In this document: positions 51,511 through 58,522 of the stretch, in pieces
Position numbering within the stretch: position 1 is the stretch's first letter
How the letters are laid out: each line of letters starts with the position of its first letter
Assembly: GCF_000710345.2 (NCBI RefSeq)
Contig: NZ_JHEL01000015.1
Location: forward strand, 1,178,001-1,242,000
Reading direction: 5' to 3'
Length of the DNA stretch: 64,000 bases
Origin: Curtobacterium sp. S6
Lineage (GTDB): Bacteria > Actinomycetota > Actinomycetes > Actinomycetales > Micrococcaceae
Position numbers and translations under genes: made by a program
Notes under the pieces: generated by a model
The model's database searches: none
Told to the model about the DNA's origin: nothing
The model's input: the letters and a program-made list of their open reading frames with translations, nothing else

Positions 51511-52058
51511 CGTGCGACCCCTCCCGTGTTCCCGGGATCGATATCGATCCCTTCGTACCGTCCAAATTTCCCGCCCTTGAAGAGCAGTGCGTCGCCGACG
51601 CCGGCCTCCATGACCTCCACGGAACCGACGATGACGTAGTGGTCTCCCGCCACGACCTCGGAGAGAACGTGGCAATCGATCCAAGCCAGGCAGTTCTCAA
51701 GTCGCGGCGTGCCAAGCGGGCTCTCGGAATAGGCAACGTCCCTGAATTTGTCGGCGCCTTTACGCGACAGTGCCCGGCAGGTCGGCAATTGGTCTTTCGT
51801 CAAGATATTTGCGGTGAAGCGCTCCATGTGCCGGATGCTGGGCCACGTGCTCGACGACTTGTCGACGCAGAACGTGACCAGCGGCGGATCGAGCGAGAGG
51901 GACGCGAACGTTCCGACGACCAAGCCCATGGGATGGCCCTCGTCGGTACGGCCGGTAATCGCCGTGACTCCCGTGGGCAATTGCCCGAAGACCGTGCGAT
52001 AGTCCTCTTTGGTAATGACGTTTCCCGCCGCGGGGGCGGTTGAGGGCGTAGCGCTCAT
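51507..52058 (-). CDS. Flavin reductase, small partner of the FMN-dependent monooxygenase
   Basis: This is a 183-residue NAD(P)H:flavin reductase of the split-barrel FMN-binding family (DIM6/NtaB). FGQLPTGVTAITGRTDEGHPMGLVVGTFASLSLDPPLVTFCVDKSS is the conserved FMN-binding region, here broken by normal loop variation, and HYVIVGSVE lies near the end. It delivers reduced FMN to the monooxygenase encoded 36 bases upstream. GAGGAGGACAGC precedes the ATG at 52058. Reductase and monooxygenase together form a two-component system. Confidence 0.92.
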   Translation of the reverse strand: MSATPSTAPAAGNVITKEDYRTVFGQLPTGVTAITGRTDEGHPMGLVVGTFASLSLDPPLVTFCVDKSSSTWPSIRHMERFTANILTKDQLPTCRALSRKGADKFRDVAYSESPLGTPRLENCLAWIDCHVLSEVVAGDHYVIVGSVEVMEAGVGDALLFKGGKFGRYEGIDIDPGNTGGVAR

Positions 52059-52094
52059 GCTGTCCTCCTCCTTCTCATATGTTGTGCTGCGTGT

Positions 52095-53549
52095 TCAGGA
52101 TCCGGCCGTGGACAGGGCCTGGCCCGCGGTTGCCTCCGACGGCGCGTCCGTGGACATCTCCGGTCCCGGCGTGGGAACCGACCCACGCCGATACTTGGCG
52201 CCGGGATGATCGGCCCTGAGATGGTCAGAAGCCCCACCGAACAGGGCCGCCCTGAGCGACGTGCCGTTATCGGGTGTGAGCAGCAGACCGCGATCGACGA
52301 GTTCGGGAACCACGTATTCGGCGAAGTCGCTGACGTCCTGATAGGCCACGGCATGGGCCAGGTTGAAACCGTCGATTCCCGTCTCGTCGATCCACGACTG
52401 AAGTTCGTCGGCCACGGTGGACGGACCCCCAACGATGACGGGAGAGGTGCCTCCCAACCCGATGTACTCGGCGATATCGCGCGGCGTCCATTCCTTGGTG
52501 GGGTCCATCTTGGAGAACAGATCCACCATGGTCTGGCCCGCGTTCGTGTTGACGTTCGCGAGGGGAACATCCGGATCAAAAGTGTCCATATCCAGACCGG
52601 ACCAGCCGCTATACCGAGCCATGGCACCGTCGTAGGAAACGTAGGAAAGATATTCCTGCGCTTTGCGCTCGGCTTCCTCGTCGGTTGCCGCGCTAATGAC
52701 GGTGATCATCTGCAAGACTGCGATGTTCTTCGGATCCCGCCCGTTCTCGGCGGCGCGGTGCCGCAGGTTGTCCACCTGCTTCTTGAGCCCGGCCTTCGAC
52801 GTGGCATTCATGAACACCGCCTCGGCCGTTTGGGCCGCCAGCTCGGTGCCTCGGCTCGATCCGCCGGCCTGGAAGATAACCGGCGTGCGCTGTCGGGACG
52901 GTTCGCAGAGGTGGATTCCGGGGACCGAAAAATGTTCTCCCCGGTGTTGCACCGGGTGGATTTTGTCGGGGTCCGCGTAAATGCCGGCGGCGCGGTCAAC
53001 CGGAGCGGCATCCTCCTCCCACGACCCTTCCCAGAGTTTGAGGGCCACATCGATGAACTCTTCGGCCCTGGCATAGCGTTCCTCGTGACCAAGGTGGTGG
53101 TCACCCATTCCGTGGTTCCTGGCCGCGCTGTCTGAGTACGAGGTCACGACGTTCCACCCGATGCGGCCGTCGGTCAGGTGGTCGAGGGTCGTGAACTTCC
53201 TGGCCAGGGAGTAGGGATTCTCGTACGTAGTGCTCGCCGTGACGCCGAACCCCAGACGCTTGGTGACGGCGGCCATGGCGGGTATGACGTATGTCGGATC
53301 GTTGGCCGGAAGTTGCGCGCCGTCTCGGAGGGAATCCGCCACGGACCCCCTGTAAACATCGTGGTACCCGACGTTGTCGGCGAAAAAGATCCCGTCGAAC
53401 CCGGCGTTCTCGAGCATGGTCGCGTACTCGGTCCAGTAGCGCACCGAGGTGTACTCGTCACCCCGGTCCTTCGGGTGGCGCCAGAGACCGGCAGACAGGT
53501 GAGCTGGGCCCGTGAAATCGAAGGCGAAGAGCCGCATCGGCGTGTTCAT
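52095..53549 (-). CDS. FMN-dependent two-component monooxygenase (LLM class, NtaA/SnaA/DszA type)
   Basis: This is a 484-residue flavin-dependent oxygenase. AFDFTGPAHLSAGLWRHPKD near the N terminus, ENAGFDGIFFADNVG, STTYENPYSLARKFTTLDHL, GRIGWNVVTSY and PVIFQAGGSSRGTELAAQTAEAVF are the hallmark blocks of the NtaA/DszA branch of bacterial luciferase-like enzymes. Members cleave C-N or C-S bonds, or open heterocycles such as pyridine, using FMNH2 and O2. The ATG at 53549 follows AAAGGAGTGTGGG. It is the first gene of the operon and surely sets its substrate, which I cannot identify. The C terminus carries about 40 extra Pro/Ala-rich residues. Confidence 0.9.
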   Translation of the reverse strand: MNTPMRLFAFDFTGPAHLSAGLWRHPKDRGDEYTSVRYWTEYATMLENAGFDGIFFADNVGYHDVYRGSVADSLRDGAQLPANDPTYVIPAMAAVTKRLGFGVTASTTYENPYSLARKFTTLDHLTDGRIGWNVVTSYSDSAARNHGMGDHHLGHEERYARAEEFIDVALKLWEGSWEEDAAPVDRAAGIYADPDKIHPVQHRGEHFSVPGIHLCEPSRQRTPVIFQAGGSSRGTELAAQTAEAVFMNATSKAGLKKQVDNLRHRAAENGRDPKNIAVLQMITVISAATDEEAERKAQEYLSYVSYDGAMARYSGWSGLDMDTFDPDVPLANVNTNAGQTMVDLFSKMDPTKEWTPRDIAEYIGLGGTSPVIVGGPSTVADELQSWIDETGIDGFNLAHAVAYQDVSDFAEYVVPELVDRGLLLTPDNGTSLRAALFGGASDHLRADHPGAKYRRGSVPTPGPEMSTDAPSEATAGQALSTAGS

Positions 53550-53564
53550 CCCACACTCCTTTGT

Positions 53565-53579
53565 GTTCATCTAATGAAC
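53565..53579. promoter_or_regulatory. 15-bp perfect palindrome GTTCAT-CTA-ATGAAC, candidate IclR operator
   Basis: Six-base arms GTTCAT and ATGAAC flank CTA. The site lies 16 bases before the monooxygenase start codon and about 22 bases after the -10 of its promoter, placing a bound repressor in the path of RNA polymerase. Confidence 0.75.
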
Positions 53580-53601
53580 GTCTCGTTTACTGAATGACTA
53601 C

Positions 53602-53631
53602 AACCTACGGTAGTGCAAATCACAGCGTCAA
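53602..53631 (-). promoter_or_regulatory. Promoter of the monooxygenase operon (TTGACG-N18-TAGGTT)
   Basis: On the minus strand TTGACG (53631-53626) and TAGGTT (53607-53602) are 18 bases apart. Transcription would start near 53595, just before the palindrome at 53565-53579. Confidence 0.6.
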
Positions 53632-53767
53632 GTGGTTTTCTGCTGGAGATTTTGACAGGACCACAAAGTAAGCCACACACAAGACGACAGGAAAATCCCG
53701 GATTACAGGCAATGTGGATCTATTTGCCGGAAAATTTGCGATCCTAGCGCCTAGTTGACCGAGGCCC
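53632..53767. other. Central part of the divergent control region
   Basis: The whole gap between the monooxygenase and transporter genes spans 53550-53898. This middle part is locally AT-richer than the surroundings and holds no ORF with an RBS. A further TTGACA (about 53649) has no good -10 partner. Confidence 0.4.
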
Positions 53768-53796
53768 TTGACCTGTGATTCAGAGCACCCTACGAT
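53768..53796 (+). promoter_or_regulatory. Promoter of the symporter gene (TTGACC-N17-TACGAT)
   Basis: TTGACC (53768-53773) and TACGAT (53791-53796) are spaced 17 bases, close to the housekeeping consensus. The start of transcription should be near 53803, just ahead of the second palindrome. Confidence 0.7.
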
Positions 53797-53817
53797 GATG
53801 CATCAAGCACGAATAAC

Positions 53818-53832
53818 GTCCATCTAATGAAC
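53818..53832. promoter_or_regulatory. Near-palindrome GTCCAT-CTA-ATGAAC, second candidate IclR operator
   Basis: This differs from the site at 53565-53579 by a single base. It lies 21 bases after the -10 of the symporter promoter, matching the position of the first copy relative to its own promoter. Confidence 0.7.
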
Positions 53833-53898
53833 ATCTTGGTCGTTATGTGAGCCATGCGGGCCTCAACCCGCCCCCACCGCATCCGAAGGAGACACGGG

Positions 53899-55401
53899 AT
53901 GGCACAACAGGAGCACACCGAGTCACTATCGGCCCCACCCCTCATGGGGCGGGACCTCGAAGTTCGCGACGTGATCATCGTCGACCAACGAAAGATGAGA
54001 CGCGCGCAGATAGGGGCCGGCGTCGGAAACTTCATGGAGTGGTACGACTTCGGCATCTACGGGTACCTGGCGGTAACCATCACGTCGGTCTTCACCCACG
54101 GAATGAACGAGGGAATCGGCCTCCTGGTCACCCTGGCCGGCTTCGCAGTTTCCTTCCTGACGAGACCCTTGGGAGGCATGATCCTCGGTCCGCTAGGAGA
54201 CAAAATCGGCCGTCAGAAGATCCTCTATCTGACGATTACCCTCATGGCGTGTTCGACGGCCTTCATCGGGCTCCTCCCCACCTCTCACACCATCGGGTTG
54301 TGGGCACTCATCCCCTTGTACCTGCTGAAAATGATCCAAGGCTTCTCCACGGGCGGGGAGTTCTCGGGTGTGGCGACCTACGTCTCGGAGTTTTCTGCGG
54401 ACAAGAAGCGCGGCATCGCGACGTCGTGGCTCAACAGCCAATCCATGCTGGGATTCGCGGCCGGCGCCGGCGTCGTCGCCATCACCTCGGTGGTGACCAC
54501 CCGCATCTGGGGCGAGGGCGCGATGCTCGACGGCGGTTGGCGCATCCCCTTCCTCGTCGCCATCCCCCTGGGTGCCGTGGTCATCTGGTTCCGTACCCGG
54601 ACCCCCGAAACTCCGGCGTTCGAGGAGGAGTACAACAAGTCCGTGACCATCCCGCCCGGGTCGATCTTCCGTCGCTACGGCGTCCTCGGCATCCTGAAGA
54701 ACTACTGGCCGGCCATTCTGATCGGCTGCGCCCTGACCGCCGCGGACAGCTCGTTGTCCTACATCCTGACCAGCTACATGCCCACCTACCTCGAGACGGA
54801 GGTAGGAGTCACTTCGGTGGGTGCGGCGGTCGCCACGATCCCGATCCTGATCTTGGTCGCCACAGGCATCCCGTTCGCCGCAAGATTCTCGGACAGGGTA
54901 GGCAGAAAGCCGGTCTACCTCATCTCGATCGCCTCGACCCTGATTCTGCTGATACCTGCCTTCGCCATCGTTCACCGCGGCACGGAGTGGTCGGTATACG
55001 TCGCAATGTTCCTGATCGCCATCCCAGTAACCGGATACCTCTCCCTCACCGCATCCGTATTGCCGGCACTGTTTCCGACCGCCTCACGCTATGGCGGGAT
55101 GGGCCTGACCCACAACGTCGCACTCTCGGCCTTCGGCGGGACCGCTCCGTTCTTCAGCCAAGGACTCATGCAGTTGACGGGCAGCGCCTATTCACCGGCC
55201 TTCTACGCGATGTTCTTCGCTTTGCTCGCGCTGGTGGCCCTGTTTTTCCTGAAGGAGTCGGCCCGGCGCCCGCTCGTGGGATCCGTGCCCGTGGTCGAGT
55301 CCATCCAAGAGGCCGAGGCGCTGGTGCGAGGCCAGGACCGTGACGAGAACCTCGACACCTCAACCATGCCCATCTTCGTTCCCGTAAACCGCCCCCACTG
55401 A
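53899..55401 (+). CDS. MFS metabolite:H+ symporter (MHS family), probable uptake system for the operon substrate
   Basis: This is a 500-residue transporter with 12 helices. The MHS features are FMEWYDFGIYGYLAV at helix 1, FLTRPLGGMILGPLGDKIGRQK between helices 2 and 3, and LKMIQGFSTGGEFSGVATYVSE, as in ProP, KgtP and shikimate or citrate carriers. The family imports organic acids, betaines or amino acids with protons. GAAGGAGACACGGG precedes the ATG at 53899. It is divergent from the monooxygenase operon and shares its operator, so it likely imports the compound degraded. A hydrophilic C-terminal tail of about 50 residues follows the last helix. Confidence 0.9.
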   Translation: MAQQEHTESLSAPPLMGRDLEVRDVIIVDQRKMRRAQIGAGVGNFMEWYDFGIYGYLAVTITSVFTHGMNEGIGLLVTLAGFAVSFLTRPLGGMILGPLGDKIGRQKILYLTITLMACSTAFIGLLPTSHTIGLWALIPLYLLKMIQGFSTGGEFSGVATYVSEFSADKKRGIATSWLNSQSMLGFAAGAGVVAITSVVTTRIWGEGAMLDGGWRIPFLVAIPLGAVVIWFRTRTPETPAFEEEYNKSVTIPPGSIFRRYGVLGILKNYWPAILIGCALTAADSSLSYILTSYMPTYLETEVGVTSVGAAVATIPILILVATGIPFAARFSDRVGRKPVYLISIASTLILLIPAFAIVHRGTEWSVYVAMFLIAIPVTGYLSLTASVLPALFPTASRYGGMGLTHNVALSAFGGTAPFFSQGLMQLTGSAYSPAFYAMFFALLALVALFFLKESARRPLVGSVPVVESIQEAEALVRGQDRDENLDTSTMPIFVPVNRPH

Positions 55402-55447
55402 CCCTCAGCCCCACCAACGCGACGTCTGACACGACCCAGGAGGATCC

Positions 55448-55579
55448 ATGTACTCGACCTCAACGCCTCAACCCCCCATCGCCTCACTGGAGGCATACCC
55501 ATCGGCCGCCATGTTCTTCGGAAATATCCGATCCCTGCCATGGGAGGGCCTGATACTCGAGGAGCGAACCGACCGTTAA
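55448..55579 (+). CDS. 43-residue small protein downstream of the symporter gene
   Basis: This short ORF starts at the ATG at 55448, three bases after a strong AGGAGG. It lies 46 bases after the symporter stop and ends five bases before a strong terminator, so it is on the same transcript. The peptide is Pro/Ser-rich at first (STSTPQPPIASLEAYPS) and ends FGNIRSLPWEGLILEERTDR. It has no membrane helix and no Cys. The last part, with LPWEGLILEER, looks like a folded or binding segment. It could be a transporter accessory, regulator or leaderless fragment of a lost domain. No known family is recognised. Confidence 0.6.
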   Translation: MYSTSTPQPPIASLEAYPSAAMFFGNIRSLPWEGLILEERTDR

Positions 55580-55583
55580 GCCA

Positions 55584-55634
55584 ACGACGACGCCCCCGCA
55601 ACAACCGATGAGGTTGTTGCGGGGGCGTCGTCGT
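55584..55634. terminator. Very strong bidirectional hairpin terminator
   Basis: A perfect 23-bp stem (55584-55606 with 55612-55634) encloses a five-base loop. It closes the symporter unit on the plus strand and also lies 41 bases after the permease stop on the minus strand. Confidence 0.9.
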
Positions 55635-55675
55635 GGGACAGCGTTACAGAGCCCGGCAGGGCACGACCCCGTCGA

Positions 55676-57094
55676 TCAGTCGCGGCCGGCCGGGTCCTGA
55701 ATCGTCACGCGATTCTCGTTGGCCTCCTGAATCGCAAGGGCCTGGGTGTCCGCTTCCTTGATCTTGCGGCGGTGCTCCGGGTCATCCTGCTCGGTGCGCA
55801 GGTTGCCGACCATGATGAACGCGCACGCGTAGAGCGCGACGAAGGTCCAGATCACGGCGGAGTTCTGGGCAAAGGTGCTCATGCCGAACGCCCCGGTGAT
55901 GTTCAGGACGATGGTGACCACCGCGGTGCCCAGGAAGGTCGCGCCCCCGGCCGCGGTCGTGTACATGGCCATCGCGGCACCACGGTGCTGCGGCGCATTC
56001 GCCGGCATGATCGCTCCCATCGGGACGAAGCCCGCGAGGAAGATGCCGTAGCAGACACCCGCGACCACCGAGACGATGTATCCCCAGCCGGATCCGGCCG
56101 GAACCATGTGGGGCACGTACCACCACGCGAGCAGCGAAACCGCCGAGGCGAAGACACCGAACCAGCGGACCGTCGTGACCCAGCCCAGGCGGTCGCCCAG
56201 GTTGCCGAAGAACGCATTGAACAAGATGTTGCCTGCGTAGACCGCCACCGTCATCGCCAACCAGCGCGACTGGCCCCACCCGAGGCTCGTGCTGATGACG
56301 GCCGGCATCACGATGAACATGCCGAACTCGGGTGCGGTGTTGATCAGGCGAACCAGGAATCCCTGAAGGACCTTGGTGTTGGTGAACGTCAGGCGCAGTC
56401 CGGAGAAGATTACCTGCGATGCGGTCTCGCCCTCGGGGGCGATCCTCCGCTTGCCCTTTTCGTCGTGGCAACCAAGCCACACCAGGAGGAAACCGGCGAC
56501 GTTGAGAACGCACGAGAAGATGATCGCGCCGGTCTCGCCGCCGACCCCGCCGCCAAAGGTCGGGATCGCGCCGATCGCGACCAGCGATCCGAGCGTCGGA
56601 AGGCCGCCGGTGAACATCACGTAGAACCACCCGATGGCGGTTCCCGCCTTGGACTTCAGGGCCGTGATGTTGACCCACACCAAGAAGGAGAAGGTAAACA
56701 GCGGCATGCCGAAGCCGCGGAAGAAGTACGTGACGGCCACGAGCCAGAAGACTCCGCTGGCCATGGCCAGGATGAAGCCGACCTGGAAAACGGCCCAGAC
56801 CAGGAAGCCGATCATCATGACCTTCTTAGGGCCGATGAGGTCGGAGAGGGCCCCGGAAAGGTAGCTGCCGACGGCGACGGCGAGCGAGTACGACGCGATG
56901 ATCGCAGCCACCGCGCTCTCCTTGCTGTGCAGAACCTCGACGAGGTGCGGAGTCAGGATATTGGACTCGACACCCAGGCCGGTCATGAAGAGCAGAACCC
57001 CGAGGAATCCCCATTTGAGGACCTGGGGAATTCCGATGCGATCGAGAAAATGCCCCTCGACTTGAGGAGCCGAAGTGCCGGCGGTGGAAGACAT
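55676..57094 (-). CDS. Polyol permease, MFS (RbtT/DalT/CsbX type)
   Basis: This is a 472-residue transporter with about 12 helices. IGIPQVLKWGFLGVLLFMTGLG at helix 1, LSGALSDLIGPKKVMMIG between helices 2 and 3, and GMPLFTFSFLVWVNITALKSKAGTA with GWFYVMFTGG are the pattern of the polyol permease family (ribitol RbtT, D-arabinitol DalT, CsbX). It probably imports the polyol used by the 34.7-43 kb cluster. GAAGGAGCACCTT precedes the ATG at 57094. A TGAACATAAGTTCA sequence upstream resembles the SorC-site repeats, supporting shared control. Confidence 0.85.
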   Translation of the reverse strand: MSSTAGTSAPQVEGHFLDRIGIPQVLKWGFLGVLLFMTGLGVESNILTPHLVEVLHSKESAVAAIIASYSLAVAVGSYLSGALSDLIGPKKVMMIGFLVWAVFQVGFILAMASGVFWLVAVTYFFRGFGMPLFTFSFLVWVNITALKSKAGTAIGWFYVMFTGGLPTLGSLVAIGAIPTFGGGVGGETGAIIFSCVLNVAGFLLVWLGCHDEKGKRRIAPEGETASQVIFSGLRLTFTNTKVLQGFLVRLINTAPEFGMFIVMPAVISTSLGWGQSRWLAMTVAVYAGNILFNAFFGNLGDRLGWVTTVRWFGVFASAVSLLAWWYVPHMVPAGSGWGYIVSVVAGVCYGIFLAGFVPMGAIMPANAPQHRGAAMAMYTTAAGGATFLGTAVVTIVLNITGAFGMSTFAQNSAVIWTFVALYACAFIMVGNLRTEQDDPEHRRKIKEADTQALAIQEANENRVTIQDPAGRD

Positions 57095-57241
57095 AAGGTG
57101 CTCCTTCTGTGGGGCGCGACGTCGGTCCCCATTGATGAACGTGCCCGGCGGCGACGGGCCGACATACGCCGGCCACTACGTGAGACGCCCCACAGGCTTG
57201 CGGTCAGCATAAGCGCAACGATCTCATTCGCACAACCGTTC

Positions 57242-57255
57242 TGAACATAAGTTCA
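57242..57255. promoter_or_regulatory. TGAAC-ATAA-GTTCA inverted repeat, candidate SorC site at the permease promoter
   Basis: Five-base arms flank ATAA. Read on the minus strand it contains ACTTATGTTCA, which differs by one base from ACATATGTTCA at the SorC-regulator operator (42995-43005). This would tie permease expression to the polyol regulator. Confidence 0.45.
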
Positions 57256-57409
57256 CGCGATAACCCCATGTCGGCCGCCGCGGGGCGCAGGATGCTCTTC
57301 GACGACCGGCCGGAGAGCGGGCTCGCCGAGCCTCTCGTGAATTGTGTCGAATTATGAAGCTCCGTGAAGAGTTCACATACATAAATTCGCGACTTCTTTC
57401 CGACTAAAA

Positions 57410-57452
57410 GGTCCGTGGTGTAATTGGGCAGGCGATGGGTCCGCCACGGACC
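57410..57452 (+). other. Hairpin in the metQ leader
   Basis: GGTCCGTGG (57410-57418) pairs perfectly with CCACGGACC (57444-57452), with 25 bases in the loop. It lies in the region transcribed ahead of metQ and might be regulatory. It does not match a riboswitch I know. Confidence 0.45.
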
Positions 57453-57494
57453 GTCGCATCGCACTCACCGCACCGAGTAGAGAGATTCATAGCC

Positions 57495-58391
57495 GTGAAG
57501 AAAAAACTTGGCGCCCTTTTGGCCCTCATTCCGATCACCGTGGCCCTCGCCGCCTGCGGCGACGGCGGGACACCCAGCGGACCCGAGACCAAAGACGGTA
57601 AGACGATCGTCAAAATCGCTATCGCCAAAGAAATGGACGTCAATACCGTCCTGAAGGAAGAGGCGGCCAAACAGGACATCGATATCGAGTACAAAGAACT
57701 CGATAACTACACCGAGGCCAATCCGCAGCTGACCCAGGGCCAGGTGGACCTGAACTGGTTCCAGCACATCTCTTACCTCGCGAACTACAACGTGGATAAC
57801 GACGACGATCTCCAGATCGTCGGCCCCACCGCGATCTTCCCGATGGGCCTCTACTCGAAGAATCACCAGTCGGTGGATGACATCCCCCAGGGCGGCAAGA
57901 TCGCCATCCCGAACGACGCCGTCAATGAGGCCCGAGCCATCAGCCTGCTGAAGTCGGCCGGGCTCCTGAAGCTCAAGAACGACGCCGCGCAGCCCTCCGA
58001 GAAGGACATCGACAAGGACAAGTCCAAGGTCGAGGTCACCGCCGTCGAGGCCAATCAGACCGTGACCTCGATGTCCTCCGTGGACGGTTCGGTCGTGAAC
58101 AACGACTTCCTCGATGACGCCGGCCTGGATCCGAAGAACGCGCTCTTCCAGGACGACCCCAACCAGGACTCGGCCTTGCCGTACGTCAACGTCTTCGTGT
58201 CCCAGAAGGGCCAGGAGGACAACGACACCTACAAGAAGATCCTCGATATCTACCGCAGCAAGCCGGTTCAGGACGCCCAGCAGAAGTCCTCCAAGAACAC
58301 CGCCGTGGTGGTGAACACGGACGTCCAGAAGCTCCGTGACACGCAGAAGAAGCTCGAGGACGAAGACAAGAAGAACGAAGACAAGAAGTAG
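57495..58391 (+). CDS. metQ: Methionine ABC transporter substrate-binding lipoprotein (MetQ/NlpA family)
   Basis: This is the extracytoplasmic receptor of the methionine importer. The 298-residue precursor begins with basic residues and LGALLALIPITVALAACG, a lipobox with Cys near 21. Family blocks include IAKEMDVNTVLKEEA, VDLNWFQHISYLANYN, PMGLYSKNHQSVDDIPQG, and AIPNDAVNEARAISLLKSAGLL. The last about 25 residues are an unusual Lys/Asp/Glu-rich tail (KKLEDEDKKNEDKK). I place the start at the GTG at 57495, directly before the signal peptide; an ATG at 57435 would add 20 residues. MetN and MetI genes follow. Confidence 0.92.
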   Translation: MKKKLGALLALIPITVALAACGDGGTPSGPETKDGKTIVKIAIAKEMDVNTVLKEEAAKQDIDIEYKELDNYTEANPQLTQGQVDLNWFQHISYLANYNVDNDDDLQIVGPTAIFPMGLYSKNHQSVDDIPQGGKIAIPNDAVNEARAISLLKSAGLLKLKNDAAQPSEKDIDKDKSKVEVTAVEANQTVTSMSSVDGSVVNNDFLDDAGLDPKNALFQDDPNQDSALPYVNVFVSQKGQEDNDTYKKILDIYRSKPVQDAQQKSSKNTAVVVNTDVQKLRDTQKKLEDEDKKNEDKK

Positions 58392-58406
58392 TAGCACGGC
58401 GCGCGT

Positions 58407-58463
58407 GCGGGTCGCTGACCCGCCGTTCGTCAGACGCCGGCCGGCCACCGCCTGCCGGCGTCT
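58407..58463 (+). other. Tandem hairpins between metQ and metN
   Basis: Two stems, GCGGGTC/GACCCGC (58407-58423) and AGACGCCGGC/GCCGGCGTCT (58432-58463), lie between the binding-protein gene and the ATPase gene. Such structures often make the binding protein more abundant than the other subunits. Confidence 0.6.
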
Positions 58464-58522
58464 CGTGTGCTGTGGGGGCCTGACGGCTCCGGCAACCCAT
58501 CGACAAGCAGTAAGGGAAACAC

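Larger units (their letters stand above)
57095..57494. other. Divergent control region between the polyol permease and metQ
   Basis: These 400 bases hold both promoters. A palindrome (57242-57255) near the permease side and a hairpin (57410-57452) near metQ are annotated separately. An AT-rich stretch at 57335-57400 is the likely promoter zone of metQ. I see no S-box/SAM riboswitch core and no further gene. Confidence 0.45.

Noticed and set aside
52095-53549. Assigning the monooxygenase to pyridine, nitrilotriacetate or sulfone degradation
   Set aside because: The family covers all of these. The neighbouring genes do not match any of those pathways closely enough to choose.
57095-57494. A SAM (S-box or SAM-IV) riboswitch ahead of metQ
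   Set aside because: I looked for the conserved cores and found only a simple hairpin with a long loop, so no riboswitch is claimed.
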